NCBI RefSeq assembly: GCF_023091745.1
Contig: NC_068920.1
Location: 145,853,622-145,917,621 of the forward strand
Reading direction: 5' to 3'
Length of the DNA: 64,000 bases
DNA from: Budorcas taxicolor
Lineage: Eukaryota; Chordata; Mammalia; Artiodactyla; Bovidae
Part shown: piece after piece, positions 26,940-38,199 of the stretch
Layout of the letters: every line of letters begins with the position of its first letter
Position numbering within the stretch: the stretch's first letter is position 1
Position numbers and translations under genes: made by a program
The notes under the pieces: generated by a model
The model's input: only the letters and a program-made list of their open reading frames with translations
What the model was told of the DNA's origin: nothing
The model's database searches: none

Positions 26940-27190
26940 GCTATTCCATAGTGTAAGAGCTAGAGTCAGGCTGTTTAAAGTTGAATTCTGACTCTTTTGC
27001 TGACTAGCTGTGACGTCAGACAAATTACTTAATCTCTCCATGCCTTAAATTTCTAATCTGTTAATGAAAATAACAATAGCATCTATGCCTCATGGGATTA
27101 CATGGCAGTAGTAAATGTGACAATATATATAAAGCATTTGGAACAGTTCCTGGATTATAGTAAATACTTAGTAAACATTAGCAGTTAATT
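26940..27190 (+). repeat. MIR SINE
   Basis: An almost full-length MIR on the + strand: gctagagtcaggctgtttaa, gctgactagctgtgacgtca, acttaatctctccatgcctt and a 3' end with tggattatagtaaatact. Confidence 0.75.
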
Positions 27191-27292
27191 ATTAGATATA
27201 AAATGGCACATTTATCTGTATCTATCAATGAAATATTTAATCAGGATCTGTTATGTCCCAGGAGCTGTGCTAGCCTCTAAAGATATAATAGA

Positions 27293-27606
27293 ATAACCAC
27301 TCAATCATGTCCAACTACTTGCGACCCCATGGACAGGGTCCTCTGTCTATGGAATTTTCCAGGCAAGAACACCAGAGTTCCCTTTTCCAGGGTATCTTCC
27401 AGACCCAGGTATCGAACCCATGTCTCTCACACTGCAGGCAGATTCTTCGTGGTCTGAGCCACCAGGGAAGCCCCCTTGCCATCTGAGCCACCAGCGAAGC
27501 CCCAAAGATACAGTAAGATAGCCTCTTGCAAAGAGTTGGAAGCGACTGAAGCAACTTAGAGCGTGTGCGTGTGTGCACACAGACACACGCGCGCGTGCAC
27601 ACACAA
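27293..27606 (-). repeat. Composite SINE region with GT/AC-rich end
   Basis: A reverse-complement Bov-tA (27293-27472) is followed by a second short copy of its 5' end (ctgagccaccagcgaagccc, near 27485-27502). Then comes a sense-oriented SINE tail (agagttggaagcgactgaag) and an alternating purine-pyrimidine run gtgtgcgtgtgtgcacacag ... cgcgcgtgcacacacac. It looks like at least two SINE insertions plus microsatellite growth. Confidence 0.75.
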
Positions 27607-28167
27607 AATCTTGCTGAGAGTGGTAGTTTTGTGCAAGAGATGAAGAATTTTACTTGAAACAGGTAAAGTATTTTTAGATTATGATAAACACTATGAAGGA
27701 AAAGATCTGTATGCTGTGAAAGAGAATAATGGTGGAATGTGCCTTATTCACATTGGGAAGTTGGGAATGCCCTTGCTGTGAGAAAGTGACAATTAAGTTA
27801 AAGGGGTTGGCCACGTGGAGAAGTGTGGATGGAATAGGAGTCAAAATACATAGGGAGTACTTGTGAAAGTGGCATAAATCAGGAAAGTGACAAGTCATTT
27901 AACTTACTTGGGTGTAGATTTCCTCATCAGAAGAGGCATTTTTTTTGTGAGTTGAAAAGTTCCATAATCCCAGCAAGGCAGAATTTGTTTATCTTGTTGT
28001 CTTATGGTTTTTTTTTCCCCTATCTACCAAGATGTACATTTAGCTTCTGTTTTTATATCATGAAAAGTTGGTAACAATATATGATTTTATGTATAAAATC
28101 CTTATTGTTTTTAGATTATATTCTTTTGGAATATTTTATCACATCTAACTTTTGTGGAACATAATAT

Positions 28168-28375
28168 GATTCAGTATAGTATATTGATTAAGAGGATGGA
28201 CTCTGGAGTGAGACCTCTCAACTACCCATCCTCTTTGTGACTTAGTATTCTCAGTTGTAAAAAGAAGATAATAATAGTTCGTTATTTATAGAGTGCTATG
28301 AGTGTTAAATGAGCTAATATATGGAAAAGATCTAGGATAGTGTCTGACACATAGTAAATAGGTAATAGATTGTAG
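28168..28375 (+). repeat. MIR SINE
   Basis: The + strand shows ggatggactctggagtgaga, aaaaagaagataataatag, gtgctatgagtgttaaatga and gtgtctgacacatagtaaat, in MIR order. Confidence 0.75.
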
Positions 28376-28458
28376 GATAAAATTGGAGCCTTCCTGGAAA
28401 AGCAGTTAAGTTCCTTTTGAAGACTCATACACTCATTTCTTTTTAAAAATTGGTTAAT

Positions 28459-28745
28459 TTTTGGCCGTTCTGGGTCTTTGTTGCTCTGTGTGCTTTTCTC
28501 TAGTTGTGGTGAGCAGGAGCTACTTTCTAGGGGTAGTCCTCAGGCTTCTCATTTTGGTGGCTTCTTTTATTGTGGAGCATGGGCTCTAGGGCTTGATTCC
28601 CAGGCTCTAGAGAGCACAGGCTCAGTAGTTGCGGTGCATGGGCTTAGGTGCTCTGACATGTGAAATCTTTACTGGATCAGGGATTGAACCCATGTCCTCT
28701 GCATTAGCACTTAGATTCTTTACCACTGAACCATCAGGGAAGTCC
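28459..28745 (-). repeat. Long CHR-type SINE
   Basis: The + strand tttttggccgttctgggtct to accatcagggaagtcc is the reverse complement of the longer CHR form, including the internal ttgtggtgagcaggagctac part. The small open frame 28478-28663 is spurious. Confidence 0.75.
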
Positions 28746-29089
28746 TACTCATTTGACATATTGGCTTAACAAAACATGCTTTTATAATTAAGGTAGTTTA
28801 ATGTTCAATTTTAATAGATATTTTTGCAGAAAGTACTCTGGTACTGTGGAAAAAAGAGTCAAGGTCATCCACTTTTGTTTTAATTCTATGGTACATAGGT
28901 TTCCTGTCATCAGAGCTTTCATTTCTTTTATCTTCGAGTGGCACTAATAATAGGACTTTTATAAGATTTTTCTGTGAGTACTAAATTATATTATACATAT
29001 GTGGTACTTATTCAGTAAATATCAGCTGTTGTCATTATTGTGACTTCTCCATTAAGATGTATCACAGACATCTAAAACGTGAATTAGAA

Positions 29090-29900
29090 CACTTGATTCC
29101 TTCTCTAACTTTGCTCTTCCCTCACCAAATCTGTTCCGTCTTTTACTTTCCCATCTTAATAAATAAATGGCTTTAGCATCAACCCAGTTGATGCTCAAAC
29201 CCCAAAATTAGGGGTCATTATTGATTTCTCTTCCCCTTATTTCTTATATTTAATTTTTCAGTAAGTCCTGCTCATAATATTTCTCTAGTCTGTCCACTTC
29301 TGGGGAATATTCACCTTTCTCCAAGAGACCTAGTCAAGTATTAGGGCCTGCTTTGTTCCTGGTTTGTTTTTGGCTTTTGCTAATAGTTTCACTGTTGTAC
29401 TGTTGATATTGGATTGGTAAGTGCTGATGGAGAGAATACCAAGACTATGCTTATTAAATCTTCTGCAAATTCATGCCACCTAAGCTCAGCTGAACCCTTG
29501 TGACTCTTTGGCAGACTGTTTTCCCCACATTTCATATCGTTGTATTTTCACATACCACTCTCTCCCCCAACTTGGGTATAATAGAATCAGCTGTAGGGCT
29601 TTTCTAACATACATGTTTTGCTTCATTCTGTTTTCTTTATTTCCCCCCTTCTCCATGATGAGGTATATGAAAAATAGGAAGTATAGATCTGTCTAATATG
29701 AGCTGATGCTAAATTGATCCTTCTAAAATGTATTCATTGTACATATCTTGGTATTTTATGGCTCTCTTGTCTACTGAGTGAAGCAAGAAGTGTTCATCCT
29801 GGCTATCTAGGCTCTCTTTTAAGACATCAGTTAATCTTTTTTACTCTTATTTTCCATTATGCTGTTCACTCTGTCCACTCAAGGCTGATATGAGATGAGG
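29090..29900 (-). repeat. Probable L2 LINE relic
   Basis: Antisense L2-like phrases occur, such as gggcctgctttgttcctggt, aagaagtgttcatcctggct and tatgctgttcactctgtcc. No frame is preserved. Confidence 0.4.
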
Positions 29901-30689
29901 ATTTTTTTTTTAAATCTCCTACTGACTTGCTTTTAATTTAAATGATTTTAAACTAAACTTTCAATGTGGAACCAACCAGAAAGAAAGAGCATATGGGAAA
30001 TGATTCTGTAATACTTGACAGATTTTTTAGTCCTCTTTGGGAATAAAACAGTCTCCTCTCTAGTTATAAGGTTATTCGGATTTGTTAAAATTTTATCTCC
30101 CTCCTTCCATCTACAGTGGAAACCTCGGCGGCACAGAATAACTATTCCAGATCTGTCAAATAGATGCATTGAGTCTTATTGTAAAAATAATCTTAAGTTT
30201 TACATTAGAAATCAGTGATAAAGCCTCAAATGGGAAATTGTGGTTAGAATGATTTTCAGAAGTTTTTTTTCCATAAGTGTTTTAGGACCTCAAGGTCCAT
30301 TTTAGGATTTTTCCAAGCATGTCTCTAGCTACACTTAAGAATGTTTCATCTACTTAAAGTTTTTTTTTTAAAAAGTATATATTAGCTATGGAAAACATAA
30401 TTATAAGAAAATAAAAATCTCTCAGAATTCTATCAGCCAAAATAAAACTGTTAACTGTTTTGACCCTTGTTATCTTATTTTTTAACTTTTTTTCCATTTA
30501 ATAGAGTCATTGCACTCATCCACTTTTAAAATTAGAAGTAAGGAATATAGTATTCTTTTTACTAACAAATAGAAACATTGGAAGAAAAGCGACATTTTTG
30601 TCCTTTAGGTAACCATAGATTAGTGACATAGGGGAGACATATGTAAAGCTTCATAATAGAATGAACTGAGTTCCATTTGGCTCTAGTGG

Positions 30690-30905
30690 AATTAGTTAAC
30701 GTTTTTGTGGACTGTGTTCTGTGTGCTATGTGTTTATATTCATTATCTTATTTTATCTTTGCAACAATTCTATGAGATTCTTAAGTAGATGAATTCACTG
30801 AACTTTAGAGAAGTTAAGTGAGTTGGCCATATCGTTCATAAATAGCTGGGACTTTTGCCCAGGTTTGTTGACATCTGTGTCCATGCTTTTAAGCAGTACT
30901 CTCTG
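30690..30905 (-). repeat. MIR SINE
   Basis: Antisense MIR: attatcttattttatctttg, caacaattctatgagattct, agagaagttaagtgagttgg and agctgggacttttgcccagg. Confidence 0.7.
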
Positions 30906-31334
30906 TACAGTGTGATAATGAATCACCAGTGTATCTGACTATTTATCCATCCATATGGAATAAAGGAGAAAGCTAGAGAACAAAGGGGAATATACAGAGT
31001 TGCTAAGGGAGATTATAATAGAATCATTCAGAAGGAGATATCCTCACAAGGAAGGTCAATGGAAACCAGCTCTCCTAAAATAACAATGCGTTATTGTAGT
31101 ACTTTGTAATACTAGTACCAATGTATTTTAAGGTATGAGGCAGACATTTGGCATGAATACAACTACTGCCTCTTAATGTTTGTCCTGTAGATCAAGTCAA
31201 AGTCTGCAAGCCAGTGGTTTCTGTCTTATGTGCTGTGAGCCTGTAAAGTGTCCTAAAGTATCCTTAGATGAAATTCAGGCCTCATTAACTAGTGTCTAAC
31301 CAAGTTTTCTTTCTTTATTAAAAGTTTTATAGGT

Positions 31335-31478
31335 CTTATATAGCTATAATTTTGTTGAATTGGATAATTCCAACATTGTGCTAACCATTTGGCAGCCTCA
31401 CAAATGAAAGTTTGTATTCTGTTCTTAAAGGAACTTATGAAGCAGGCATATACATAACTAATTATGATATTAGATTAT
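31335..31478. repeat. 144-bp duplicated segment, copy 1
   Basis: The segment from ttatatagctataattttgt to gatattagattat is repeated at 31707-31850 with only a few substitutions and small indels (gcaggcatatacataac is shortened in copy 2). The two copies flank a SINE dimer. Confidence 0.95.
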
Positions 31479-31706
31479 TGGAGTGGGTAGTATTTCCCTT
31501 CTCCAGGAGATCTTCCCAACCCAGGGATCGAACCCAGGTCTTTCTCATTGCAGGCAGATTCTTTACCAGCTGAGCCACAAGGGAAGCCCAACAATACTGG
31601 AGTGGGTAGCCTATCCCTTCTCCGGGATATCTTCCCAACCCAGGAATCAAACTGGGGTCTCTTGCATAGCAGTTAGATTCTTTACCAACTGAACTATCAC
31701 GGAAGC
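31479..31706 (-). repeat. tRNA-Glu SINE dimer
   Basis: Two tandem reverse-complement Bov-tA heads each run from actggagtgggtagcc-like sequence through the cttcccaacccagg box to ttctttaccaactgaactat. The same head-to-tail arrangement occurs at 56425-56738, so it is a subfamily, not a local accident. Confidence 0.88.
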
Positions 31707-31850
31707 CTTATATAGCTATAATTTTGTTAAATTTGTTGAATTGGATAATTCAACATTGTGCTAACCACTTGGCAGCCTCACAAATGAAAGTCTGTATTCT
31801 GTTCTTAAAGGAACTTATGAAACATACTACTAATTTTGATATTAGATTAT
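31707..31850. repeat. 144-bp duplicated segment, copy 2
   Basis: Direct repeat of 31335-31478. It contains an extra aaatttgt near its start. Confidence 0.95.
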
Positions 31851-32088
31851 CATAAGCATTTTGGAAGCAGAGAAAGGGAAATGGTTTTGCATAATCACCA
31901 AGAGTGAAGTCAACAAGTATTTTTCACATGTTCAGAAAATCATCTTAAGTCTGTATTCTTGTTTATTTGAATGAATGGCTCCTTCTAGGTTTCTTTTTGT
32001 TTGTTTAATTAATTCATATATAAAAGATTAAGCGTAAATAAATGTTTAACTATTTCCTAGTAGCTAACAAATATCTAGTTTCTGTTCA

Positions 32089-33372
32089 TTGTTGTTGTTC
32101 AGTCACTCAGTTGTGTCCGACTCTTTGTGACCTGATGGATTGCAGCACTTCAGATTCCCTGTCCTTCACAATCTCTGCTCAGCCTCTTACCAATTGAGTC
32201 GATGATGCCATCCAACCATCTCATCCTCTGTCCTCTTTTCCTGCCCTCAATCTTTCCCAGCATCAGGTCTTTTCCAGTGAGTCGGCTCTTCACATCAGGT
32301 GGCCAAAGTATTGGAGCTTCAGCTTCCTCATCACTCCTTCCAGTGAATATTCACAGTTTATTTCCTTCAAGATTGACTGGTTTGATCTCCTTGCTGTCCA
32401 AGGGACTCTCAAGAGTCTTCTCCAACACCACAGTTCAAAAGCATCAGTTCTTTGGTGCTCAGCCTTCATTATGGTTCAACTCACATCTGTACATGACTAC
32501 TGGAGAAACCATAGCTTGGACTAGATGGACCTTTGTTGGCAAGATGATGCCTCTGCTTTATAATATGCTGTCTAGGTTTGTCATAGCTTTTCTTCTAAGG
32601 AGCAAGCGTCTTTTAATTTTGTGGCTGCAGTCACTGTCCATAGTGATTTTGGAACCCGAGAAAATAAAGTCTGTCCCTCTTTCCATTTTTTCCCCATCTG
32701 TTTGTCATGAAGCAATGGGACTGGATGCTATGATCTTAGTTTTCTGAATGTTGAGTTTTAAGCCAACTTTTTCACTCTCCTCTTTCACCTTCATCCAGAG
32801 GCTCTTTAGTTCCTCTTTGCTTTCTGCCATTAGGGTGGTGTCATCTGCATATCTGAGGTTATTGATATTTTTCCTGACCATCTTGATTCCAGCTTGTGCT
32901 TCATCCAGCCCAGCATTTCTCATGATGCACTCTGCATATAATTTAAATAAGCAGGGTGACTGTATATAACCTTGACATACTCCTTTCCCAATTTGGAACC
33001 AATCTATTGTTCCATGTCCTGTTCTTGTTACTTCTTGACCTACATTCAGGTTTCTCAGGATGCAGGTAAGGTGGTCTGGTATTCTCATCTCTAAGAATTG
33101 TCTAGTTTGTTGTGATCCACAAGTCAAAGGTTTTAGTGTAGTCAGTGAAGCAGATGTTTTTCTGGAATTATCTTGCCTTTTTTATGATTCAGTGGATGCT
33201 GGCAGTTTGATCTTTGGTTCCTCTGCCTTTTTCTAAATCCAGCTTATACATCTGGAAGTTCTTGGTTCATGTGCTGTTGAAGCCTGCTTGAAGGATTTTG
33301 AGCATTACCTTGGTAGCATGTGAAATGAGCACAATTGTGTAGTAGTTTGAACATTCTTTGGCATTCCTGTTC
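32089..33372 (-). mobile_element. BovB LINE, 1.3-kb 5'-truncated copy
   Basis: The reverse complement of the BovB 3' part from the reverse-transcriptase palm to the tail. The minus strand retains NNLRYADDTTLMAESKEELK (YADD motif) and LEMRIPDHLTCILRNLNVGQ in one broken frame. Many stops elsewhere. Confidence 0.92.
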
Positions 33373-34362
33373 TTTATAGCATGATTCTTAAAACTCTCAT
33401 CATGGTCTGGATCAGGCATAAATAATATTAGGGTATAAATTAATTGGTTATTACTGTTGTATGATTGCTTTCTCTAATGAAGTTAAGCAGCATTCAAAAT
33501 CTAATTTGCTCTTAGAATAAGTGAACGTTTGAAGAATGGCATATGTACAGAAGAGAGAGTACCTTAGCTGTCTCTTTTTAATAACGTAAACTAAAAAAAA
33601 GGAACTTTTATTAAAAGCTCTACTGGCATGAGCATTTGCTTTGCTATAATTTGCTAAGTAAAAATCTTGTCTGTTCTGGGGAAGGGAATGGACTAGGATC
33701 ATTCATTCCCTAATCCCACACTCTCACAGTCATGTTTTCGTATTGCTTTCCCGTGTATTTATTTCCATCATTCTGTAAAAGGCATAGCACCATACAAATA
33801 GAATGAATTGTTATTTCAGGTTAATAGTTTGATATAGAAAATGGATATAATCTATGACCCTCATCATAATTTATTTGGCCCTTTGCATATAGGATTCTTT
33901 TCATGTAAACTGATGTCAAAATACTTTTAAGAGTGATATAACCCATTGATATAAAATCCTTTGTAATTATAATATGATTGAGCAGTTTTTATCCTGGGCT
34001 GTATTTTCTTTCGATCCATATTGGTTTTATTTATTTGTTATATGAAGTACTGAAAAGGGATATTAAAATTTCCAGCTGAAATTAGAATTTGCCTGCTTCT
34101 TTCTTTAGTTCTGTCGATTTTTGCTTCATGAAGTTTTAAGCTCGTTTATTAGATGCAGGCATATTTAGAATTTTTAATGTCTTCCTGATGAATTATACTT
34201 CTTTTTTTCTGAATTATCTTCTTTATCTCTTGACCTTGTTGTCTATTTTGTCTATTATTAATATTGTTCTACTTTCTCATCCTTGCTGTTTGGATGGTTT
34301 ATCCTTTTCTTTTTATTTTTAATGTGTTTGATGTTATATTTAAAATACATGAGGCTATGTTT

Positions 34363-34432
34363 TGCTTTTTAATTAATTCTGGAAGCCAGCTATGCTCACC
34401 ACTGTACCACCAATGCTGCTTTTTAATTAATT
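34363..34432 (-). repeat. Tailless retro-inserted tRNA-Gly(TCC) 5' half
   Basis: The minus strand of 34379-34416 reads gcattggtggtacagtggtg then agcatagctggcttccag. That is 38 nt matching the 5' half of tRNA-Gly(UCC) as I know it, up to the anticodon loop. The 16-mer tgctttttaattaatt is repeated perfectly at 34363-34378 and 34417-34432. No poly-A tail is present. Confidence 0.85.
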
Positions 34433-34589
34433 GATAATTTCTGCCTATGCATTGTATGTTTAGCCCATTTATATTTGGACATACTTAGACTTTAAAATTG
34501 TCTTATAGGCCCCTAAGTCTGTATACATTTTCATTTATTCATTTTTCTTTCTCTTCTTCAGATTGATTTGTGTTAGGTTCACTGAATAT

Positions 34590-34720
34590 TCTTCTTTTTT
34601 AAAAAAATTTATCTATTTTTAATTGGAGGACAATTGCTTTACCATGTTGTTGGTTCCTGCCATACATCAACATGAATCAGCCAAAGACTATCCCTTCCCT
34701 CTTGAACCTCCCTCACCTAC
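34590..34720 (-). mobile_element. Ruminant L1 3' end fragment
   Basis: The + strand aattggaggacaattgcttt, accatgttgttggttcctgc and cccttccctcttgaacctcc is the reverse complement of the ruminant L1 3' UTR. Flanks cactgaatattctt and tactgaatatcctt are a diverged target duplication, placing it inside the older L1. Confidence 0.8.
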
Positions 34721-35644
34721 TGAATATCCTTTTGTCTCCAGTCTCTGTTAAGGCCATCCAAAGAATTTTCTTAGTTATTGTTCAGTTATAGAATTTCCAA
34801 TTGGTTCTTTTTTTTTTAATAGTTTCCATTTTTCTGTTGGTTTTTCCTTCTGTTCATTCATTAAAACTATTTTTTCCTTTTTTCCTTTAACATACTTTCT
34901 TTTTGGCGTTTGAGCAGATTTGAAAGAGATATTTAATGTGTTTGTTAGATAAATCCAATGTCTTTTGGGGCTGTTTTCTGTTGACTGCTTTTTCTTGATA
35001 ATGAGTCACATTTTTATTTTTGCCTTTCAGGTAATTTTTAAATTATGTACTGGTCCTTTTGGATATATGATAGAGACTCTGGATTTTATTTTTCTTTGAC
35101 AAGTGTTGATTTTCATTTTTATAAGCTGTCCAGTTACTTGTTGATAACCTTTTAATTTTGGAGCCTTAGTTTTTTACTTTGTAAATGTAGATGTGTTTAA
35201 AAACCAAGTTGTTCCCAAGTCCTTTTAAGGACTGTACCTCCAAACTCTACTCCCTTTTTGATCTTTTAGGGTTTGGTATTATAAAACTTTATTAGGTGGT
35301 GCTAGAGTAGGCCTTGCTTTAGAGCATGGTTCTTTCTCCTAAGATGTCTTGTCTGGATGCCCAGGAAACCATCAGGGTTTCTTCACTCTCTTTTTTGTTG
35401 GCTAGAAATTGAATGAGTCCCATATTAGAATGTAAGCTCAACAAAGGTAGGGATTATTCAAAGAGGAAATACCAGTGGTATACCAGAGAGCAACTGCTGT
35501 GCAGCTGATAACAAAACAGGGACACCAGATGTTAAACAGTATTACAGAGACAGACAATACAAGGAAGCAAAAATTGCAAGTTATGATGTCTTCTTAGAAG
35601 AAAACAAATTGAGTTCTCGGGTAGAGAACAATGAGGTTATTTCC

Positions 35645-37107
35645 ACCACATCTGTAGTTAACTTCCTTCACTGAGTCTTGAACTCCTCAAAGTCAGTGGT
35701 GAGGGTTGGAATTAACTTCTTCTGAACTCCTGTTAGTGATGATATTTTGACCTTTTCCCATGAATCACAAATGTTCTTCATGGTATCTAGAGTGATGACT
35801 GCTTTCCAGGTTTTTAGTTGACTTTGCCTGGATCCATCAGCTGAATCACTATCTACAGCAGCTATAGCCTTACAAAATGTTTTTCTTAAATAGTAAGACT
35901 TGAAAGTTGAAATAACTCTTTGATCCATGGGCTGCAGAATGGATGTTGTGTTAGCAGGAATGAAAATAACATTAGTATGATGGTACATCTCCATCAGAGC
36001 TCTCGGGTGACCAGGTACATTGTTGATGAACAGTAATAATTTGAAAGGAATCTTTTCCTTTGAGCATAGATCTCACCAGTGGCTTAAAATATTCAATAAA
36101 CCATGTTGTCAACAGATAAGCTGACATCTCGATTTTGTTGTTACATTTATAGAGCACCATCAGTAGATTTGGCATAATTCTTACAGGCTCTGGAATTTTG
36201 GGAATGGTTATCTCAGCTAGATCCTTTGGATAACTTGCAGCAGCTCCTATATTAGCACTTGCTGTGTCACCCTGCTCTTTGATACTATGAGGAAAGTTCA
36301 TGGGCAGCCAACTTCTGCTATCTTCCGACATCTCTTCTATAGCTTCCTTATCTCTCTCAGCCTTCACAGAACTGAAGACAGTTAGAGCCTTGCTCTGGAT
36401 TAGGCTTTGGTTTATGGGAATGTTGTTGCTGATTTGATCTTTTATTCAGACCACCAAAACTTCATCCATATCAACAATAAGGCTGTTTCGCTTTCTTATC
36501 ATTTATGTGTTCATGGGAGTAGCACTTTTAATTTCCTTCAAGAACTTTTTCTTTGCATTTGCAAGCTGGCTCACTGGTGCAAGAGGCCTAGCTTTCAACC
36601 TGCCTCAGCTTTCATCATGCCTATCTTACTGAGCCTAATCCTTTCTAGCTTTCGCTTGAAAATGAGAGATGCGCAACCCTTCCCTTCATCTGAGCACCCA
36701 CAGGCCATTGTAGGATTATTAATTGGCTTAATTTCAATATTGTTGTTTCTCAGAGAATAAGGAGGCCCAACGTGAGGGAAAGAGGGGAATAGTAGGTCAG
36801 TGGAACAGTCTGAGCACACACAGCATTTAAGTTTACTGTCTTATATGAACATGGTTTTTGGCACCCCAGAACAATTGCTGATCCCAGATCACCGTAACAA
36901 ATATAATACAATGAGAAAGTCTGAAATATTGTGAGAATTACCAAAATATGACACAGAGACATCAACTGAGGAATGCTATTGGAAAAATGGCACCAGCAGA
37001 TTTGCTCAACACAGTGTTGCCACAAACCTTCAGTCTGTTAAAAAAAAAAATGATGTAATATATACAAAGTACAGTAAATCAAAGTGCAGTAAAACAAGGT
37101 ATTCTTG
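35645..37107 (-). pseudogene. Tigger1 (pogo-type) DNA transposon remnant
   Basis: The minus strand encodes pieces of a Tigger1 transposase. One frame (35668-35994) contains NTTSILQPMDQRVISTFKSY and DSWEKVKISSLTGVQKKLIP, near the end of the DDE domain. An overlapping frame (35972-36367) contains earlier parts. The N-terminal DNA-binding region lies around 36400-36700. The right end, whose minus strand starts caagaataccttgttttact, matches the Tigger1 terminal repeat. Frameshifts, internal deletion and a missing 3' end make it inactive. Confidence 0.88.
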
Positions 37108-37119
37108 CAAAAACTGTCA

Positions 37120-37350
37120 GACCAGAGTGGTATCAGTGGAGATAGTTAGAAATGGTTGGTTTTGGAGACTGAAGGTAGGACTGATGTGATTTGCTGATGA
37201 GCTTTATGAGCTGTATGAGAAAAAGAGGAGCCAGAGGTTTTTAGCCAGAGCAGTTAGGAGAATGAATATGCCATTTACTGAAATAGAAACTATAGGAGGA
37301 ATAAATTGAGGGGTGAAGATGTGGAGTTCGGTTTTGGACATCCTATTAGG
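37120..37350 (+). repeat. L2 LINE relic
   Basis: Sense L2 phrases: ctgatgtgatttgctgatga, aggagccagaggtttttagc, gccatttactgaaatagaaa, gagttcggttttggacat. Confidence 0.65.
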
Positions 37351-37429
37351 TAATTCAAACGTAAATGTTAGCAGTTAACTATTTATTATTGATTATCCAA
37401 TAGATGTCAACTATTATAAATATTCATTA

Positions 37430-37562
37430 AATATTTATTGTTTCAGTGGTAGAGTTTGCTATGTTATATTCTAGAATTAAAATGATGGTCAAAAATAGAC
37501 GTTGTCCTTGCCCTTACGGAATTAGCAGTCTAATGAGAAAAGTAAGAACTGATCAAATAACC
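37430..37562 (+). repeat. L2 LINE short relic
   Basis: Contains ttgtccttgcccttacggaa ttagcagtctaat, a common L2 phrase. Confidence 0.5.
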
Positions 37563-38061
37563 ATATTATTGGTGGTTCTCCCCCTTTTTTTAAAAAAATA
37601 ACCTTTTAAATAAGATACCTAGAAAGAAGTAAGGATGACTTAACAAAATTACAAATAACCCTTGGTATCTAAATTTATTAGGTTCTTATGTTCAAATGGT
37701 GTTGGATACATGTACATATCCTACAGTTTTTTCATTTAACAATGTCTTATTCTTTAAATTGGTTAGCTTACTTAATATGAAGGAATGAAGCTTCATGAAT
37801 TCGGTTTTATTTAGATGAAATGAGGTAGTTCTATAGTGAGTTTAGCATTTAAAGGTATAGTATATTTCATGAAAAATTTAGGCTTTTTAGAATTTTCTCC
37901 TCTCATTAAAAATGTTATGTTTTTGCATTTTGTTAGCTAAAGGTCATTTTTTGTTGTTGTTGTTGTAAACTAAATCTTGAAGAATAGCATTATACTATGA
38001 TCTATTGTTCACCATTTTCTCATAAAATTAAAGTATTAATTCTTGTGTTAAAAATCAACAG

Positions 38062-38199
38062 GTTCGTCATAAAGCATCACAGAAAGTTTATGCTATGAAG
38101 CTTCTTAGTAAGTTTGAAATGATAAAAAGATCAGATTCTGCTTTTTTCTGGGAGGAAAGAGATATTATGGCCTTTGCCAACAGTCCCTGGGTGGTTCAG
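38062..38199 (+). CDS. ROCK2: ROCK2 coding exon 4 (catalytic lysine, helix C)
   Basis: This 138-nt symmetric exon (phase 0-0, 46 codons) encodes residues 109-154. It includes VYAMKLL, whose lysine is K121, the ATP-anchoring Lys of the N-lobe. SDSAFFWEERDIMAFANSPW follows; its glutamates E139/E140 lie on helix C, which supplies the salt-bridge partner of K121. Donor is gtaagc. The in-frame length means skipping would delete the catalytic lysine without shifting the frame. All residues expected for an active kinase are intact. Confidence 0.96.

Larger units (their letters stand above)
33990..35190 (-). repeat. Old L1 (L1M) ORF2/3' region with nested insertions
   Basis: Antisense L1 phrases include tttagttctgtcgatttttg, ttaatgtcttcctgatgaat and agcccatttatatttggaca. 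It hosts a tRNA-half insertion (34363-34432) and a ruminant L1 fragment (34590-34720). Confidence 0.6.

Noticed and set aside
34379..34416. A functional tRNA gene
   Set aside because: Only the 5' half is present, with no anticodon-stem 3' strand, T arm or acceptor 3' strand.
35645..37107. A CENP-B or TIGD-type host gene
   Set aside because: The frames overlap in different phases, the 3' part is missing and the Tigger1 terminal repeat is adjacent.
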